Source of the DNA: Lineus longissimus
Taxonomy: Eukaryota > Nemertea > Pilidiophora > Heteronemertea > Lineidae
NCBI RefSeq assembly: GCF_910592395.1
Contig: NC_088320.1
Span: 12,956,501 to 13,020,500 of the forward strand
Length of the DNA: 64,000 bases
Direction of reading: 5' to 3'
Within the stretch, counting starts at the first letter, position 1. Each line of letters begins with the position of its first letter. A model generated the notes under the pieces. That model did not search any database. It was not told where the DNA came from and worked only from the letters and a program-made list of their open reading frames with translations. This document shows positions 22,601 to 32,925 of this stretch, in pieces. The translations under genes were made by a program, and so were the position numbers.

Positions 22601-25600
22601 CCAACCAAAGCGGTTATGGTTCATTGGCACATAGTGCATTAACACTGTGATGTGTAGTTCATTCTAAACCAAGTTGATTTTATAATATGACATTTAATTT
22701 CCGTTTCATTTTTCAGACACGACAAAATTTAACTCAAAATTGCTCTATTCTTTCATGTTATGATGATTTTTTCTCAGTCGCGCTATCAGTGAACATGTTT
22801 TTTTCTCTAGTTACAGTACCTGTGTACCAGAGAAAGAGTGATGGTGCAAGAACCTACGATCGACGCCACTCGTGTTATTTCTGTGGGGCCTTAGACAGTA
22901 AAGTGTCCCGCCATTGGGGAAAGGCTCACAAAGACGAAATGGAGGTGGCCAAAATTCAGGCAATTTCGGACAAAGCCCATAAGGATAAAGAAAAAGAACG
23001 TTTGCGGCACATGGGAGACTTTAGCCATAATATCAAGGTTCTCCAGAAAGGAGAAGGTAGTCTCATTGTGTCCCGCCGACCATCTGTAGCCAGAAACGCA
23101 GAGGAGTACTTGCCATGCATTTATTGTTTGGCATTCTTGCATCAAGATGAGTGTTGGAGGCATGTAAAAACCTGCATATTTAATGATCGAGGGAAAAATA
23201 GCGATGCATCAGCTGAAGATAACGACTGTTTGCTTGAAAGTGAAGCTGAGGAGGAAAATCATACGGATAAAACAACTTCAGAAACGAACAGAAGCCATTC
23301 CATGAAGGTTCAGTGCCGGATTTTCCTGGAAGGTGCTACACGGGCTAATGAGCCACTTTTCAGCCAGGATATTGTAACCTTGAGGGAGGCGGTAATCAGT
23401 AGGATGCGCCATGGTCCTATAAAGTCAGCTGTCGAGAAAGATTTCATGATATTGAAATTTGGGTCGATACTTCTCAACAGATTAGGAAGAAACAAACATT
23501 ATATCATATCCCAAAGAATGCGACAACTAGCACGCTTCTTGATTGCATTTCGTGATAGTGTAAAGAAAAACATTTCACTGACTGAAATAATTGATGGATG
23601 TTATTTTGATGATGCAGTCAATGTAACAAAAGAACTGTGTAGTGTAAGTGAGGATACCACAATGAGTGGGGTCCCTTTACTTGGAACCCCTTCACTCGGT
23701 CTACATCTCGGACACTCTCTTAAACGGTGTGGCCTTATAAAAAGAGGCATGGGTCTCAGAAAAAAAGATCGGGACATAGATGAGCAATCACGAACATTCC
23801 TAAAACTATTCAATGCAGAATGGACCCAGTCTATTTCAACCCAGGCTTTGCAAAGCTTAAAGGAGCGCCGGTATAATGCAACAGAAATACTTCCATTAAC
23901 TAGCGACTTGTTGTCGTTTAAGAACTATCTGCAACAGCAGTTGGCGACCAGTGTGCAGGACCTTCAAGACCATCAATCATCCTGTTCATGGAGAAGGTTG
24001 TCAGAAGTGTTGTTCTGCCTCGTTACATTATTCAATAAGCGCAGGGGAGGAGAAGTGGCCAAGATGAATTTGTCTTGCTTCGTAGATAGACCGAAGTGGA
24101 ATGCACTGGCCAACGAAGAGATTGTCAACTCTCTATCACCTCTCGAGGTACAGCTGATGAAGAGGTAAGTACATTTACGATACTTGAGCTATTTATCTTT
24201 GAACCAAAGACTTTGTTATCTTTAGCCGCGTTGCATGCCAACGAAAAAAGCGTACCTTGGCTGTGAAACGCTCCCGAAAATCGCTTATGTTGGTATAGGC
24301 CCTTATAGGTTGATGCCTTACGACCTCTTTATCAAGAATAAAAAATAACCCATATTAACCCGGAAACTCCAACAGACCGATTATCTCCAGCAATACTGGC
24401 AATTAAAGCTGAGAATATCTCTAGGTTGTAGAAACCCAAATCAAGGCCCTCGTACCTCCTACCCTCCTATTTGAGAGATACCACTGACTTTCTCAATCAC
24501 GTACAAGAGGACGTGGAAAACCCCTTACTATACCTAGGAAATTTTGTCTCAGCGCTTTAGATGTTACTTCTCTTTACACCAATAATCATCACACCGAATG
24601 GATTTTGGCTGCAAAGGGAGCCCTAGACGGTATATACATCTAACCTGTCCCGACAGAAACCCTGACAAAAAATGATGCAGTATCCTCAAATGCAACTGCA
24701 CTTTTGATGACAAAACTTCCTTCACAGCACACACATGGACACATGCATGGCCCCTAATTTCTGCAACCTATTCATGGGCAGGCTAGACATGCTAGAACAC
24801 AACTTTTGGAAACCCAAGAGTTCCAACCAATTCTATGGAAACGGTTCATTGACAATATTTTCATGATTTCGACCCATAGCAGGGAATCCCTAGACAAGGC
24901 CATAAAGGCTCTCAATCAATTTCACCCAACCATAAATTTCACAGCGGATATATCTGAAAGTACAGCTAACTTTCTAGATGTCTAAAAAAATCAAAACTGA
25001 TTTGAATGTCAACCACAGCAACCCCAGCGATAGACATTCGTATTTACATTCTAAATCTTGTCACCATGCATGAAAATCAAACATCGAAGTCGGCTACCCC
25101 TGAGCCGAGCCGAGCCTCTCTTTTCTTCTGATACAAATGACTACTGACGGAAATGCTACGACACTTCAAATACCTTGCTACATGTCCAAATATGGACACA
25201 GCAATTGAAAAATGCTGGGATTTGGCCGAGAATATTTACTAAAAGTAAGGGTGATTGAAAAAAGGGACATTTTTCCATTCATCACCACTCCATAATCCAT
25301 CGAACCCACCATACTCCAGACCATAAACTGACCATACACTATAGACCATATACAGACATTAGCCTACGCTTAATGAATCCCCACATCCTGAGATACAGGA
25401 TTTTTATTCTCCTACATTGAAATATTGAAAGGCTGAATATTGAAAGAAATATTGAGAATATATTTCAAACCACTGATTACATCAAGATATAGAATCCAAG
25501 ACAACATGTGGTTATCGGAGGTGTAGAAATCTACGTAAACGAAATTTATACAGATTGTTGTTGTGAGGACTGTTGATTTCGATTCTTTTAATATCAGAAT

Positions 25601-28527
25601 TTTGGCAACTGCTTTTTCAAATCATGGAGAGGAAAACCGTGATCTTGCGCTCGCTATATGCAGTAACAAGTTGTATGCGGTGAGAAAAATTCACCAAAAC
25701 AATCATGTTTTAAAGTTTCACATCGCTTGGGAAAGATTATCAACCCTTTTGCCGACCTCAACTGTTTACACACCAGCAGGCCTAGGGCCGGCCTGCTCGA
25801 ATTTTTTGGCATGGCAGTTGCATTTCAGCCGAAATTAAAATTCGAAATTGAGCTTAATTTTTTCATCACATTTTTATTTATAGTCTGGACATGGTACAGC
25901 TTCCTGGGAAACGGAACAGAAGGGTCCCACTCCTACTTAAACTAGAGTGGGTAACAGCAATGGACCTGCTTGTTCGAAACAGGGAGACCTGCAACGTCGT
26001 CAACAATGTATATTTTTTCGGACAGCCATGCAAGACAAATCATCTTGCACCATGGAAGGTAGGTATCTGGCATCTGACAAATCTGAAATTTCAAACAAGT
26101 CTTAATTTCATGAGGAGGGATCAATAACTGAAAAGTTTTGATAAGTCAAGACATTATTGTCTCAAGTTTTGCCTTTTCAACAAATTCCCTGAAATGAGCT
26201 ATATTTTGAAGTAGCATCTCCTATATTTCAGGTTCTCAACCAAACTGCTGTCGCTGCAGGTTGTCTAAGACCAGAGCTGATATCCACAACACGATTACGA
26301 AAATACACTGCGACAGTAACCCAGGTATGTTTTACAACCCTCAATTAAAGATGTTTCTTCTATAAACTGAATTGAACGTTTTAGCAGTAATTTTCAATTT
26401 TTTTTATACGATTTTCTACAATCCGCTTGGGTTTATCTTTTACGATTTTCTACAATCAGCTTGGGTTTATCTTTTTGTAAAGGATATTGTGCACGTTATT
26501 ACAATGCACTGTGCAGTCTAACAACTTTCATCTATGATTACAATCAACGCATAAAACGGACACAGTAACTATACCAAAGTTACATCTCCGTCAAAACTCT
26601 GGATTGGAATATTAAGCAACTTGTTAATCCGCAGAGACAGTAGAGAATCGGGACTTGAGTCAAATAAGTTTCAGATTTCCTTATTGCAAATTGGCTACTT
26701 TTTTAATTGACAGCTTGGCATCGCCGGGAATGTCCCATCATTTGACCCCTTTTGGGCGGAGATTTCAAAAAGAATCGTCTTTGTTCAGAGATGAAAAGAA
26801 CATGATTTTCCCCACACGTTAAAACCATGAACATTTCTAAATTGCCACAGAAACATGTTTCAGCAAATTCCAAATACAAAATTCCCCAGCAAAATCACAG
26901 AGGATAAGTCAGTGTTGTGGTTCCATCACAGCACCACTTTCCCGTTCTCCAAAACGATAAGCAAATATTACCAGCAGTAATCTAGACAATAAATATGGTT
27001 ATTTATTCCTGCAAATATAATATTGTGTCCTGCTTAGGAACAAATAGGCGCTTGTCTCATATGGACAAAATGCTTCAGGAAATTGTTTGTGTGGTCATCT
27101 GATTTAAGCTGTCTGGGGGCTATAGTCATGGTACAAAAGAAGAATGATATTTTCATTATTTTGATAAATTGTTACGAAACTGACGAGTTTTATTATGTCC
27201 GACTCATTAAATCATTATACAATTAACTCACTGTGTTGAACTCCCGAGTGCCAACGATGCCAGAGTTGAGCATACGTAAGAATTAATTGTAACTCTAGAA
27301 ATTCATTATGTTTCATTACCTGATTTTCAGATCCTTGGTCTTACACCTGGTGAAGTCGAATGGCTTAGCAACCATATGGGTCACACAGTGGATATTCACA
27401 AGGAAGCCTACAGGTTGCACGAATCAACTATAGAAATGGCTAAAGTGTCCAAACTGTTACTTGCCATTGACCAGGGAGTGGTTGGAAACTTCAGCGGAAA
27501 GTCATTGGACGAAATTGATATAGACAGTAAGTCTGACTTTCTTTAAACTTTAGTGCCATGCCAGAACAAGAGTGGAAAATGATTCCTCTCCTTGTAGAGT
27601 ACTTTGTGGATTATGTGTTATGAGGACGATGAACTTGAGTCTGGGCAAATATGAAATGGCAGGGCACTTGCACGGCTTCAGACTTACATCATTATGCTTT
27701 CTGTGATCAATGTCAAGGTGATATGGGATCAAATTTGGAATGTTGATACATTTGTTTCTTTAACGTTTTAACATTTACGAAATAAACTTGTTTCAGATAT
27801 TCCAAGGACTGCTTTTGATGAAGAAGATGATGTTGATTGGGATGAGGATGATGGTGAATGCAGTGAACATGCCAGTGATTCCAATGGTATGGTTAAGAAG
27901 ACAAAGAACAAACGACGAAAGCGAAAGAACAGTGACGGTGAAGAGGGTGTTGATGGTCCACATGCTGATGATTCAGTGGCTAAAGGAAGACCAAAAAAGC
28001 GGAAGTTGAAAAAGAAGTTGACAGGAATACAAGGAAAACCGAGAAAATCCAATAAATTGCCGCCTGATGATTCACCCGACCGTTCTCCGGATTCTCTTCC
28101 AAGACGAACAGCTCGAAAGGGAAAAAAGATTAGAAATATAGAACCGAACTCTGATGAACATAATGATTCAACCATGGATTCAAATTATAAAGCAAGCAGT
28201 AGCAGCTCATCATCTGAATGTGATTCAGGAAATGATAGTATGGAGATGCCTAGAAAAAAAGGTAAAGCAACTGTCAGAGGAAAGACGCAGAGGGTAAGAT
28301 GGACAAAGGAAGAACTGACTGCATTAGAACTGGGATTCAAGAGACACCTCTTGAATAAACGAATCCCTCGCCAGAATGATATTTCGAGGGTAGTTGGTAA
28401 TTTTCCAGTCCTGCGCAGCAGAACTGATGCTCAGATAAAAAGTCGAGTTCAGCATATGATCAAATCGGATAGCAATGCACGAAACGCCTTGTTGAAAAAG
28501 TCAAAGGAAAAAATGGGAAATATCTAA
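7895..28527 (+). CDS. SET (KMT5A-like) - zinc finger - tyrosine recombinase - Myb-like fusion protein, 19 exons
   Basis: The proposed coding exons are 7895-8018, 12028-12193, 12855-13059, 14621-14810, 15124-15219, 15472-15641, 15928-16033, 18422-18549, 18835-18928, 19240-19416, 19817-19965, 20237-20390, 20802-20962, 21436-21532, 22817-24164, 25884-26058, 26232-26324, 27331-27526 and 27797-28527. All borders are AG/GT and all phases agree, giving 4560 nt (1519 residues plus TAA). Order: basic N-terminus, SET 42-165, acidic Ser/Glu-rich linker 166-586, zinc fingers near 596, 692 and 773, recombinase about 870-1250, Lys/Arg-rich segment with acidic patches, Myb/SANT-like 1443-1500. The ATG at 7895 has A at -3 and lies 11 nt inside its exon; an upstream start cannot be excluded. 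The expected role is nuclear chromatin or DNA binding, possibly with methyltransferase or recombinase activity. I recall multi-copy KMT5A-like/recombinase-like predicted proteins in fish genomes, which I could not check here. Confidence 0.85.
9759..11313. mobile_element. non-autonomous Mutator-like element in intron 1
   Basis: The element starts with gggcatggcgat and ends with its complement atcgccatgccc. The inverted repeats continue through cctgcggattctgcggaatc, with about 9 extra bases in the left copy. The direct repeat atgatattg is present at 9750-9758 and 11314-11322, a perfect 9-bp target duplication, the size typical of Mutator-like elements. The 1555-bp interior shows no transposase; the overlapping frames at 10483-10894 have no recognisable domain. 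It lies in the long first intron of the SET-recombinase gene. Confidence 0.75.
12479..12500. repeat. GAATTC hexamer microsatellite
   Basis: About three and a half tandem copies of gaattc in intron 2 of the fusion gene. Non-coding. Confidence 0.8.
13310..14170 (+). repeat. two diverged GTGGAC-family repeats in intron 3
   Basis: Two diverged copies (about 13316-13440 and 13945-14165) show the landmarks aagtggacac, ggtccact and gtccccataact in the same order as the copy at 7130. They lie between exons 3 and 4 of the fusion gene. The minus-strand open frame 13820-14149 crosses the second copy and is not considered a gene. Confidence 0.55.
16170..16520. repeat. tandem duplication of about 180 bp in intron 7
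   Basis: Two imperfect copies share the order atgataaaacacaggcattt, a G-rich run, ggctttcctttgccgtatgt, tgtgtccccataatatttgt and aagtcccctctaacatatcg. They lie just after exon 7 of the fusion gene and are non-coding. The minus-strand frames over them are by-products of the repeat. Confidence 0.6.
16591..18306 (+). mobile_element. 1.7-kb interspersed element with five 302-bp monomers, copy A
   Basis: The left end is tggctcaccgtaaggggagt, followed by a (GTC)n run at about 16631-16670. Five monomers follow, each beginning near ggcacgtttcttaac at 16681, 16983, 17285, 17587 and 17890. The right end has gatgtatacggtgagcacaa and ggcccctggcc. GCTCACCGTA at one end and TACGGTGAGC at the other form short inverted termini. 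A second, inverted five-monomer copy is at 51001-52710; fragments are at 36139-38839, 39890-41060 and 57790-58275. No open frame of note. I could not assign it to a named superfamily. It fills intron 7 of the fusion gene. Confidence 0.75.
20802..21532 (+). other. exons 13-14 of the fusion gene: first zinc-finger motif and basic segment
   Basis: Exon 20802-20962 carries FRCGDCKLSFFKIDDFLQHK followed by a cysteine eight residues later: a C-x2-C-x12-H type motif near residues 596-620 that probably binds zinc. Exon 21436-21532 encodes a Ser/Thr/Lys-rich spacer (AGKKKTTKMKTKS) that may act as a nuclear localisation signal. Phases are 1-to-0 and 0-to-1, matching the neighbours. Confidence 0.65.
22817..24164 (+). 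other. exon 15 of the fusion gene: two zinc fingers and the N-terminal half of the tyrosine recombinase
   Basis: This 1348-nt exon encodes residues 673-1122. It begins at the acceptor ttacag ending at 22816; the frame stays open upstream to 22687, but the splice is required by phase. Residues 692-710 form C-x2-C-x9-H-x4-H (CYFCGALDSKVSRHWGKAH). Residues 773-792 form C-x2-C-x11-H-x3-C (CIYCLAFLHQDECWRHVKTC). A helical segment around 870-1080 fits the core-binding domain of tyrosine recombinases. LFNKRRGGEVAKM (about 1077-1089) matches the first catalytic-arginine box (R-x-G/S-E), with R1081 or R1082 as the catalytic Arg. The exon ends in phase 2 after SLSPLEVQLMK. Confidence 0.8.
24430..25330 (+). 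pseudogene. degenerate Penelope-like reverse transcriptase
   Basis: Pieces of a reverse transcriptase can be read on the + strand across frameshifts and stops: TTDFLNHVQEDVEN, then LDVTSLYTN (with a stop before D), a FIDNIFMISTHSRESLDKA block near 24846-24900, and LNQFHPTINFTADISE followed by NFLDV. The order and wording are those of Penelope-like reverse transcriptases, in which Y/F-I-D-D is the catalytic box. Here the second Asp is Asn, and several in-frame stops are present. It sits in intron 15 between the two halves of the recombinase domain and is dead. Confidence 0.7.
25884..27526 (+). other. exons 16-18 of the fusion gene: catalytic half of the tyrosine recombinase
   Basis: Exon 25884-26058 gives GKRNRRVPLLLKLEW, matching the strand-turn-strand before box II in integrase-fold proteins. 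Exon 26232-26324 carries STTRLRKYTATVTQ (residues 1198-1211), equivalent to the H-x-L-R-H-x-x-A-T box; R1203 is conserved but the box-II His is replaced by Thr. Exon 27331-27526 carries LSNHMGHTVDIHKEAYRL (residues 1223-1240), with H1229 matching the L-G-H box and Y1238 the nucleophile. Arg, Arg, His and Tyr of the catalytic set are therefore present. This pattern links the domain to Crypton-like recombinases; whether it still cuts DNA is unknown. Confidence 0.8.
27797..28527 (+). other. exon 19 of the fusion gene: basic/acidic tail and Myb/SANT-like domain
   Basis: The terminal exon encodes residues 1277-1519 and ends in TAA at 28525-28527. It starts with an acidic stretch (DEEDDVDWDEDDGE), then several Lys/Arg clusters likely to direct nuclear import and a Ser run. 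Residues 1443-1500 begin with RVRWTKEELTALELGFKRHL and end with SRTDAQIKSRVQHM, spaced like the helices of a Myb/SANT domain (W-T-x-E-E in helix 1, R-T-x-x-Q-I-K-S-R in helix 3). DNA binding is the expected role. The antisense frame at 27768-28175 is a shadow. Confidence 0.8.
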
Positions 28528-28738
28528 ATAATATGCAATGGTCAACCAACCAAATCACATTTTCAGATTGTCCTAAATCGGTGAAATTTTCCCCGAAGAC
28601 CAGGCATTGCATTTCCTTGCTTGGAAAGGCCATCATAATTTCTTCTATTTGCTGTCCACCAAAATCATGTCTGCTCAGGTTTGTGATGATAAGTGTGGTG
28701 TTGGTATGTAAATTCACTCATTTTCTTGCCGCTTACTA

Positions 28739-29680
28739 GAGTTGCAAGTTATAGCATTTACATGTGATGGCAATCCATCCATATACCGTAACTTGTATTT
28801 TAGTTTCATGTTAATTTACTTGTCGCTAATACTAGAGTTGCAAGTTATAGCATTTACATGTGATGGCAATCCATCCATATACCGTAACTTGTATTTTAGT
28901 TTCATGTTAATTTACTTGTCGCTAATGCTAGAGTTGCAAGTTATAGCATTTACATGTGATGGCAATCCATCCATATACCGTAACTTGTATTTTAGTTTCA
29001 TGTTAATTTTCTTGTCGCTAATACTAGAGTTGCAAGTCATAGCATTTGACATGTGATGGCAATCCATCCATATACCATAACTTGTATTTTAGTTTCATGT
29101 TAATTTTCTTGTCGCTAATGCTAGAGTTGCAAGTTATAGCATTTACATGTGATGGCAATCCATCCATATACTGTAACTTGTATTTTATTTTCATGTTAAT
29201 TTTCTTGTCGCTAATGCTAGAGTTGCAAGTTATAGCATTTGACATGTGATGGCAATCCATCCATATACCGTAACTTGTATTTTATTTTCATGTTAATTTT
29301 CTTGTCGCTAATGCTAGAGTTGCAAGTTATAGCATTTGACATGTGATGGCAATCCATCCATATACCGCAACTTGTATTTTATTTTCATGTTAATTTTCTT
29401 GTCGCTAATGCTAGAGTTGCAAGTTATAGCATTTGACATGTGATGGCAATCCATCCATATACCATAACTTGTATTTTAGTTTCATGTTGATTTTCTTGTC
29501 GCTAATGCTAGAGTTGCAAGTTATAGCATTTGACATGTGATGGCAATCCATCCATATACCGCAACTTGTATTTTATTTTCATGTTAATTTTCTTGTCGCT
29601 AATGCTAGAGTTGCAAGTTATAGCATTTGACATGTGATGGCAATCCATCCATATACCGTAACTTGTATTTTAGTTGCATT
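28739..29680. repeat. minisatellite, ten copies of a 96-97-bp unit
   Basis: The unit starts gagttgcaagttatagcatt and contains gatggcaatccatccatata and ttcatgttaattttcttgtc. Unit starts are at 28739, 28835, 28931, 29027, 29124, 29220, 29317, 29414, 29511 and 29608. Later units carry one extra base (tttgacatg for tttacatg). It lies about 200 bp after the stop codon of the fusion gene. Open frames over it are repeat artefacts. Confidence 0.95.
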
Positions 29681-30198
29681 GGCAATCAATCCAAATCACT
29701 TGTTATTAGATTAGTCTTTTTGAGAAAGGTGATATGCTAGTGCTTCGAGGCATTCGATGTAAATAGTCATTTGTAATTTGCATTTTTTTTCAAATACCCT
29801 CAGACTTGATTTATGGTGAACCAACTAATATGTTCAAAAAGATTCCGCTAAACTCAGAAAGTAAGGTTCATCAAATGTATATTAAAGTTACTGGTAATGT
29901 TGAGGGGAAGGGGGGGGGGGCTGGGTGTTGTTTTGAAAGATATGCATAGATTTAAAGGTTTTCCTTGTGGTGTCTTTTTAGCAACTACCGTGATTGTTAA
30001 CCCGGCAGGGCAATTGTTCTGTTTCTGGCAAGTGTAATCCTTTTTTTTTTCAACATATTTTCTTGTTGGGAAAGTGATGACCTCATAGAAATGCTGTGGT
30101 CCCCTTTGCCAGAAATGTATACAAATTGAATGTACTGGTAAATTCTGTCATTGCAATATGTGTACTTCGGACATATTGTTTTGGTGGTTGATGTTGCA

Positions 30199-30460
30199 GG
30201 AATTTTTGGGTCAGCCGAGTGAAGGACAGCAAGTCAGCAATTTTGTTTATGAGGACATCAATACTGCGGTAGCAAAAATTGTGGGGGGGGGATTTTCAGG
30301 GTTCAATACCCATAATTCATCGTAATGGACAAATGGCACCCTATCTCTTAATGATACACACTCAAGGGCAAGTTGCCGACAATTTTGTGCAAATATTTCA
30401 GCCTATGTTACAGCTACAACAACCTGGGTTCAGGGTTACAAATTCATGGACCGGAACTTT
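30199..30460 (+). other. candidate upstream exons of BTB-like unit 1
   Basis: After the acceptor-like gatgttgcag an open stretch reads EFLGQPSEGQQVSNF and onward. A second stretch after ttttcag near 30299 contains HRNGQMAPYLLMIHT, a relative of PNGQMAPYLKVMHT in the main BTB-like exon 750 bp downstream. The same arrangement occurs in unit 2 at 32356-32620. These may be real exons or leftovers of an internal duplication; splice donors are unclear because of a G-run. Confidence 0.3.
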
Positions 30461-30768
30461 CTGAATATCCCATTGTATGCATTTAATGTCACAAGAGATT
30501 GCTCTTTTGATGAATACAGTGGATGATTGTACTTACCATCGATTTAATTATGTTATTTTGTGCAAAAAAACTTGGATCAGTTTACTTTCATCTTCAGTAG
30601 CCCAATTAACAACTTGCAAAACAGGGCTCGTTGACTTGTCTGACTGATGTTATTCTTTACGTACCGTGAATTGCACTTGTCATTGTGATCACAAGCATAT
30701 TTCCTGGCTCTGGGGGCGGGAATGTGGGATCATTTAGAATTTTAAAGAGAAAAACAAAAAGGTTCCAG

Positions 30769-31905
30769 ACAAATGGGAGATATGCTTGTGTTCAGCTTTG
30801 GTGACAATGGTGATGTTACCATTGAGCCCCCCATCATAGCTCACAAGATTTTAGTGACTACTGATAATGCAGTTCGAATGTTAACAAATAGAAAATGTTC
30901 TTATTTCAACTTCGAACAGTTTGATAAAAAGGCATTTCAGTGTCTAATATCATGCCTGAATGTAGGCGCAAAAGTTCCGCTTTATGATAATTTACTATAT
31001 CTCACTGTAGAGATCATATGTTATCTTCAGTTAGAAGAGTCGATAGTTAGTGACTTGATACCTATAATTCCAAATGGACAAATGGCACCCTATCTCAAAG
31101 TGATGCATACTCTCCTTTGCGCTAACTATTGTGACACAGTCGAAAATATTTTCAGAAAGTGCAGGTTGCCTACTTTTTTGTGCAAATGTGTAAGTCCAAG
31201 TTACCGCAAATTTAAACAAAATTACAGAAACGCCTAAAGGCACCATGAATGGTTTGTCACCAAATGCCAGATTCGGTGCAGGTGCAAAACATGCTCCCAA
31301 TATCAATCGGAGAGATTGCGTCAGATGTTTAAAAACGACGAGAATGCGTATTCTAATCCGTATTATGGCCCTTTTGAAAGATCACCATTGCAAAATCTTC
31401 CAATCTAAATTCTATGTGCAAGACACTGTAAAACAAGTCCCAGTTATTTTTGGCAAATAACTTAGCAGACACTTCAAAAACAAGTGATTTTTTGATGGGC
31501 CCCAGTCTAAAAAATTAACTGCTCTCATGGTATGCATTTGACTCGAGGTTGAATTTTTGAATTTTTGAATTTTTGTTGAGGAGACAATAATTTTGTATCG
31601 ATTTGATAATGTTTTTTTGGTACAAAGGGGTGGGGTTAAAAATTTTCTTTCACGTCTTGAAATAGGTTGCCAGGCTACTCAAGATGCAGCAAGATGATAT
31701 AATTAATCATATGCGTGCACTATATCACACGTTGTACTATTTTTTGTATGTTTTTATGTTTTTTCTTGAGATATTTCTTATTCATTTTCAAAAGTAAATT
31801 ACCCTGCAGTTTTACGAGCCTTGCCTTGAAAAGGAGTTGCCTAGTGAGCTAACCGAAATTATCCGTACACGTGTCATGTTACTTTACAATACCTCATTGA
31901 CTTCT
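30769..31905 (+). pseudogene. BTB/POZ-like exons, unit 1 (damaged copy)
   Basis: The exon 30769-31189 reads from ATG at 30773 and matches unit 2 almost perfectly, ending at the donor gtaagt at 31190. The second exon starts at 31810 after ctgcag but is cut by the 150-bp deletion after LTSSSS and has Leu changed to Arg in its first third. The in-frame TAA near 31234 lies beyond the donor, so it would be intronic. Because the second exon is truncated and loses its donor, this copy is probably not functional. Confidence 0.5.
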
Positions 31906-32925
31906 TCTTCTTCGTGCTTACCCGGAGAGGAAATAATGACGCAAAAGAAACAGACAAAAGATTAGTTCATTTTGAGATGCGCAAGGCCCGCAAAAAGATT
32001 CCGCTAAACTCAGAAAGTAAGGTTCATCAAATGTATATTAAAGTTACTGGTAATGTTGAGGGGAAGGGGGGGGGGGGCTGGGTGTTGTTTTGAAAGATAT
32101 GCATAGATTTAAAGGTTTTCCTTGTGGTGTCTTTTTAGCAACTACCGTGATTGTTAACCCGGCAGGGCAATTGTTCTGTTTCTGGCAAGTGTAATCCTTT
32201 TTTTTTTCAACATATCTTCTTGTTGGGAAAGTGATGACCTCATAGAAATGCTGTGGTCCCCTTTGCCAGAAATGTATACAAATTGAATGTACTGGTAAAT
32301 TCTGTCATTGCAATATGTGTACTTCGGACATATTGTTTTGGTGGTTGATGTTGCAGGAATTTTTGGGTCAGCCGAGTGAAGGACAGCAAGTCAGCAATTT
32401 TGTTTATGAGGACATCAATACTGCGGTAGCAAAAATTGTGGGGGGGGGATTTTCAGGGTTCAATACCCATAATTCATCGTAATGGACAAATGGCACCCTA
32501 TCTCTTAATGATACACACTCAAGGGCAAGTTGCCGACAATTTTGTGCAAATATTTCAGCCTATGTTACAGCGACAACAACCTGGGTTCAGGGTTACAAAT
32601 TCATGGACCGGAACTTTCTGAATATCCCATTGTATGCATTTAATGTCACAAGAGATTGCTCTTTTGATGAATACAGTGGATGATTGTACTTACCATCGAT
32701 TTAATTATGTTATTTTGTGCAAAAAAACTTGGATCAGTTTACTTTCATCTTCAGTAGCCCAATTAACAACTTGCAAAACAGGGCTCGTTGACTTGTCTGA
32801 CTGATGTTATTCTTTACGTACCGTGAATTGCACTTGTCATTGTGATCACAAGCATATTTCCTGGCTCTGGGGGCGGGAATGTGGGATCATTTAGAATTTT
32901 AAAGAGAAAAACAAAAAGGTTCCAG

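Noticed and set aside
22687-22816. Upstream extension of exon 15 with an ATG at 22687
   Set aside because: The sequence before 22817 is a T-rich tract ending in ttacag, and the phase of exon 14 requires splicing to 22817, so the extension is intron.
27768-28175. 135-codon minus-strand frame
   Set aside because: Exact antisense of the Asp/Lys/Ser-rich terminal exon; its Ser/Phe-rich text reflects the codon use of the sense strand.
28742-29260. Open frames on both strands with 32-residue repeats
   Set aside because: They arise from the 96-bp minisatellite period being divisible by three and break where units are 97 bp.
28739-29680. Array considered as CRISPR-like
   Set aside because: There are no unique spacers; whole 96-97-bp units are repeated, in a eukaryotic genome.
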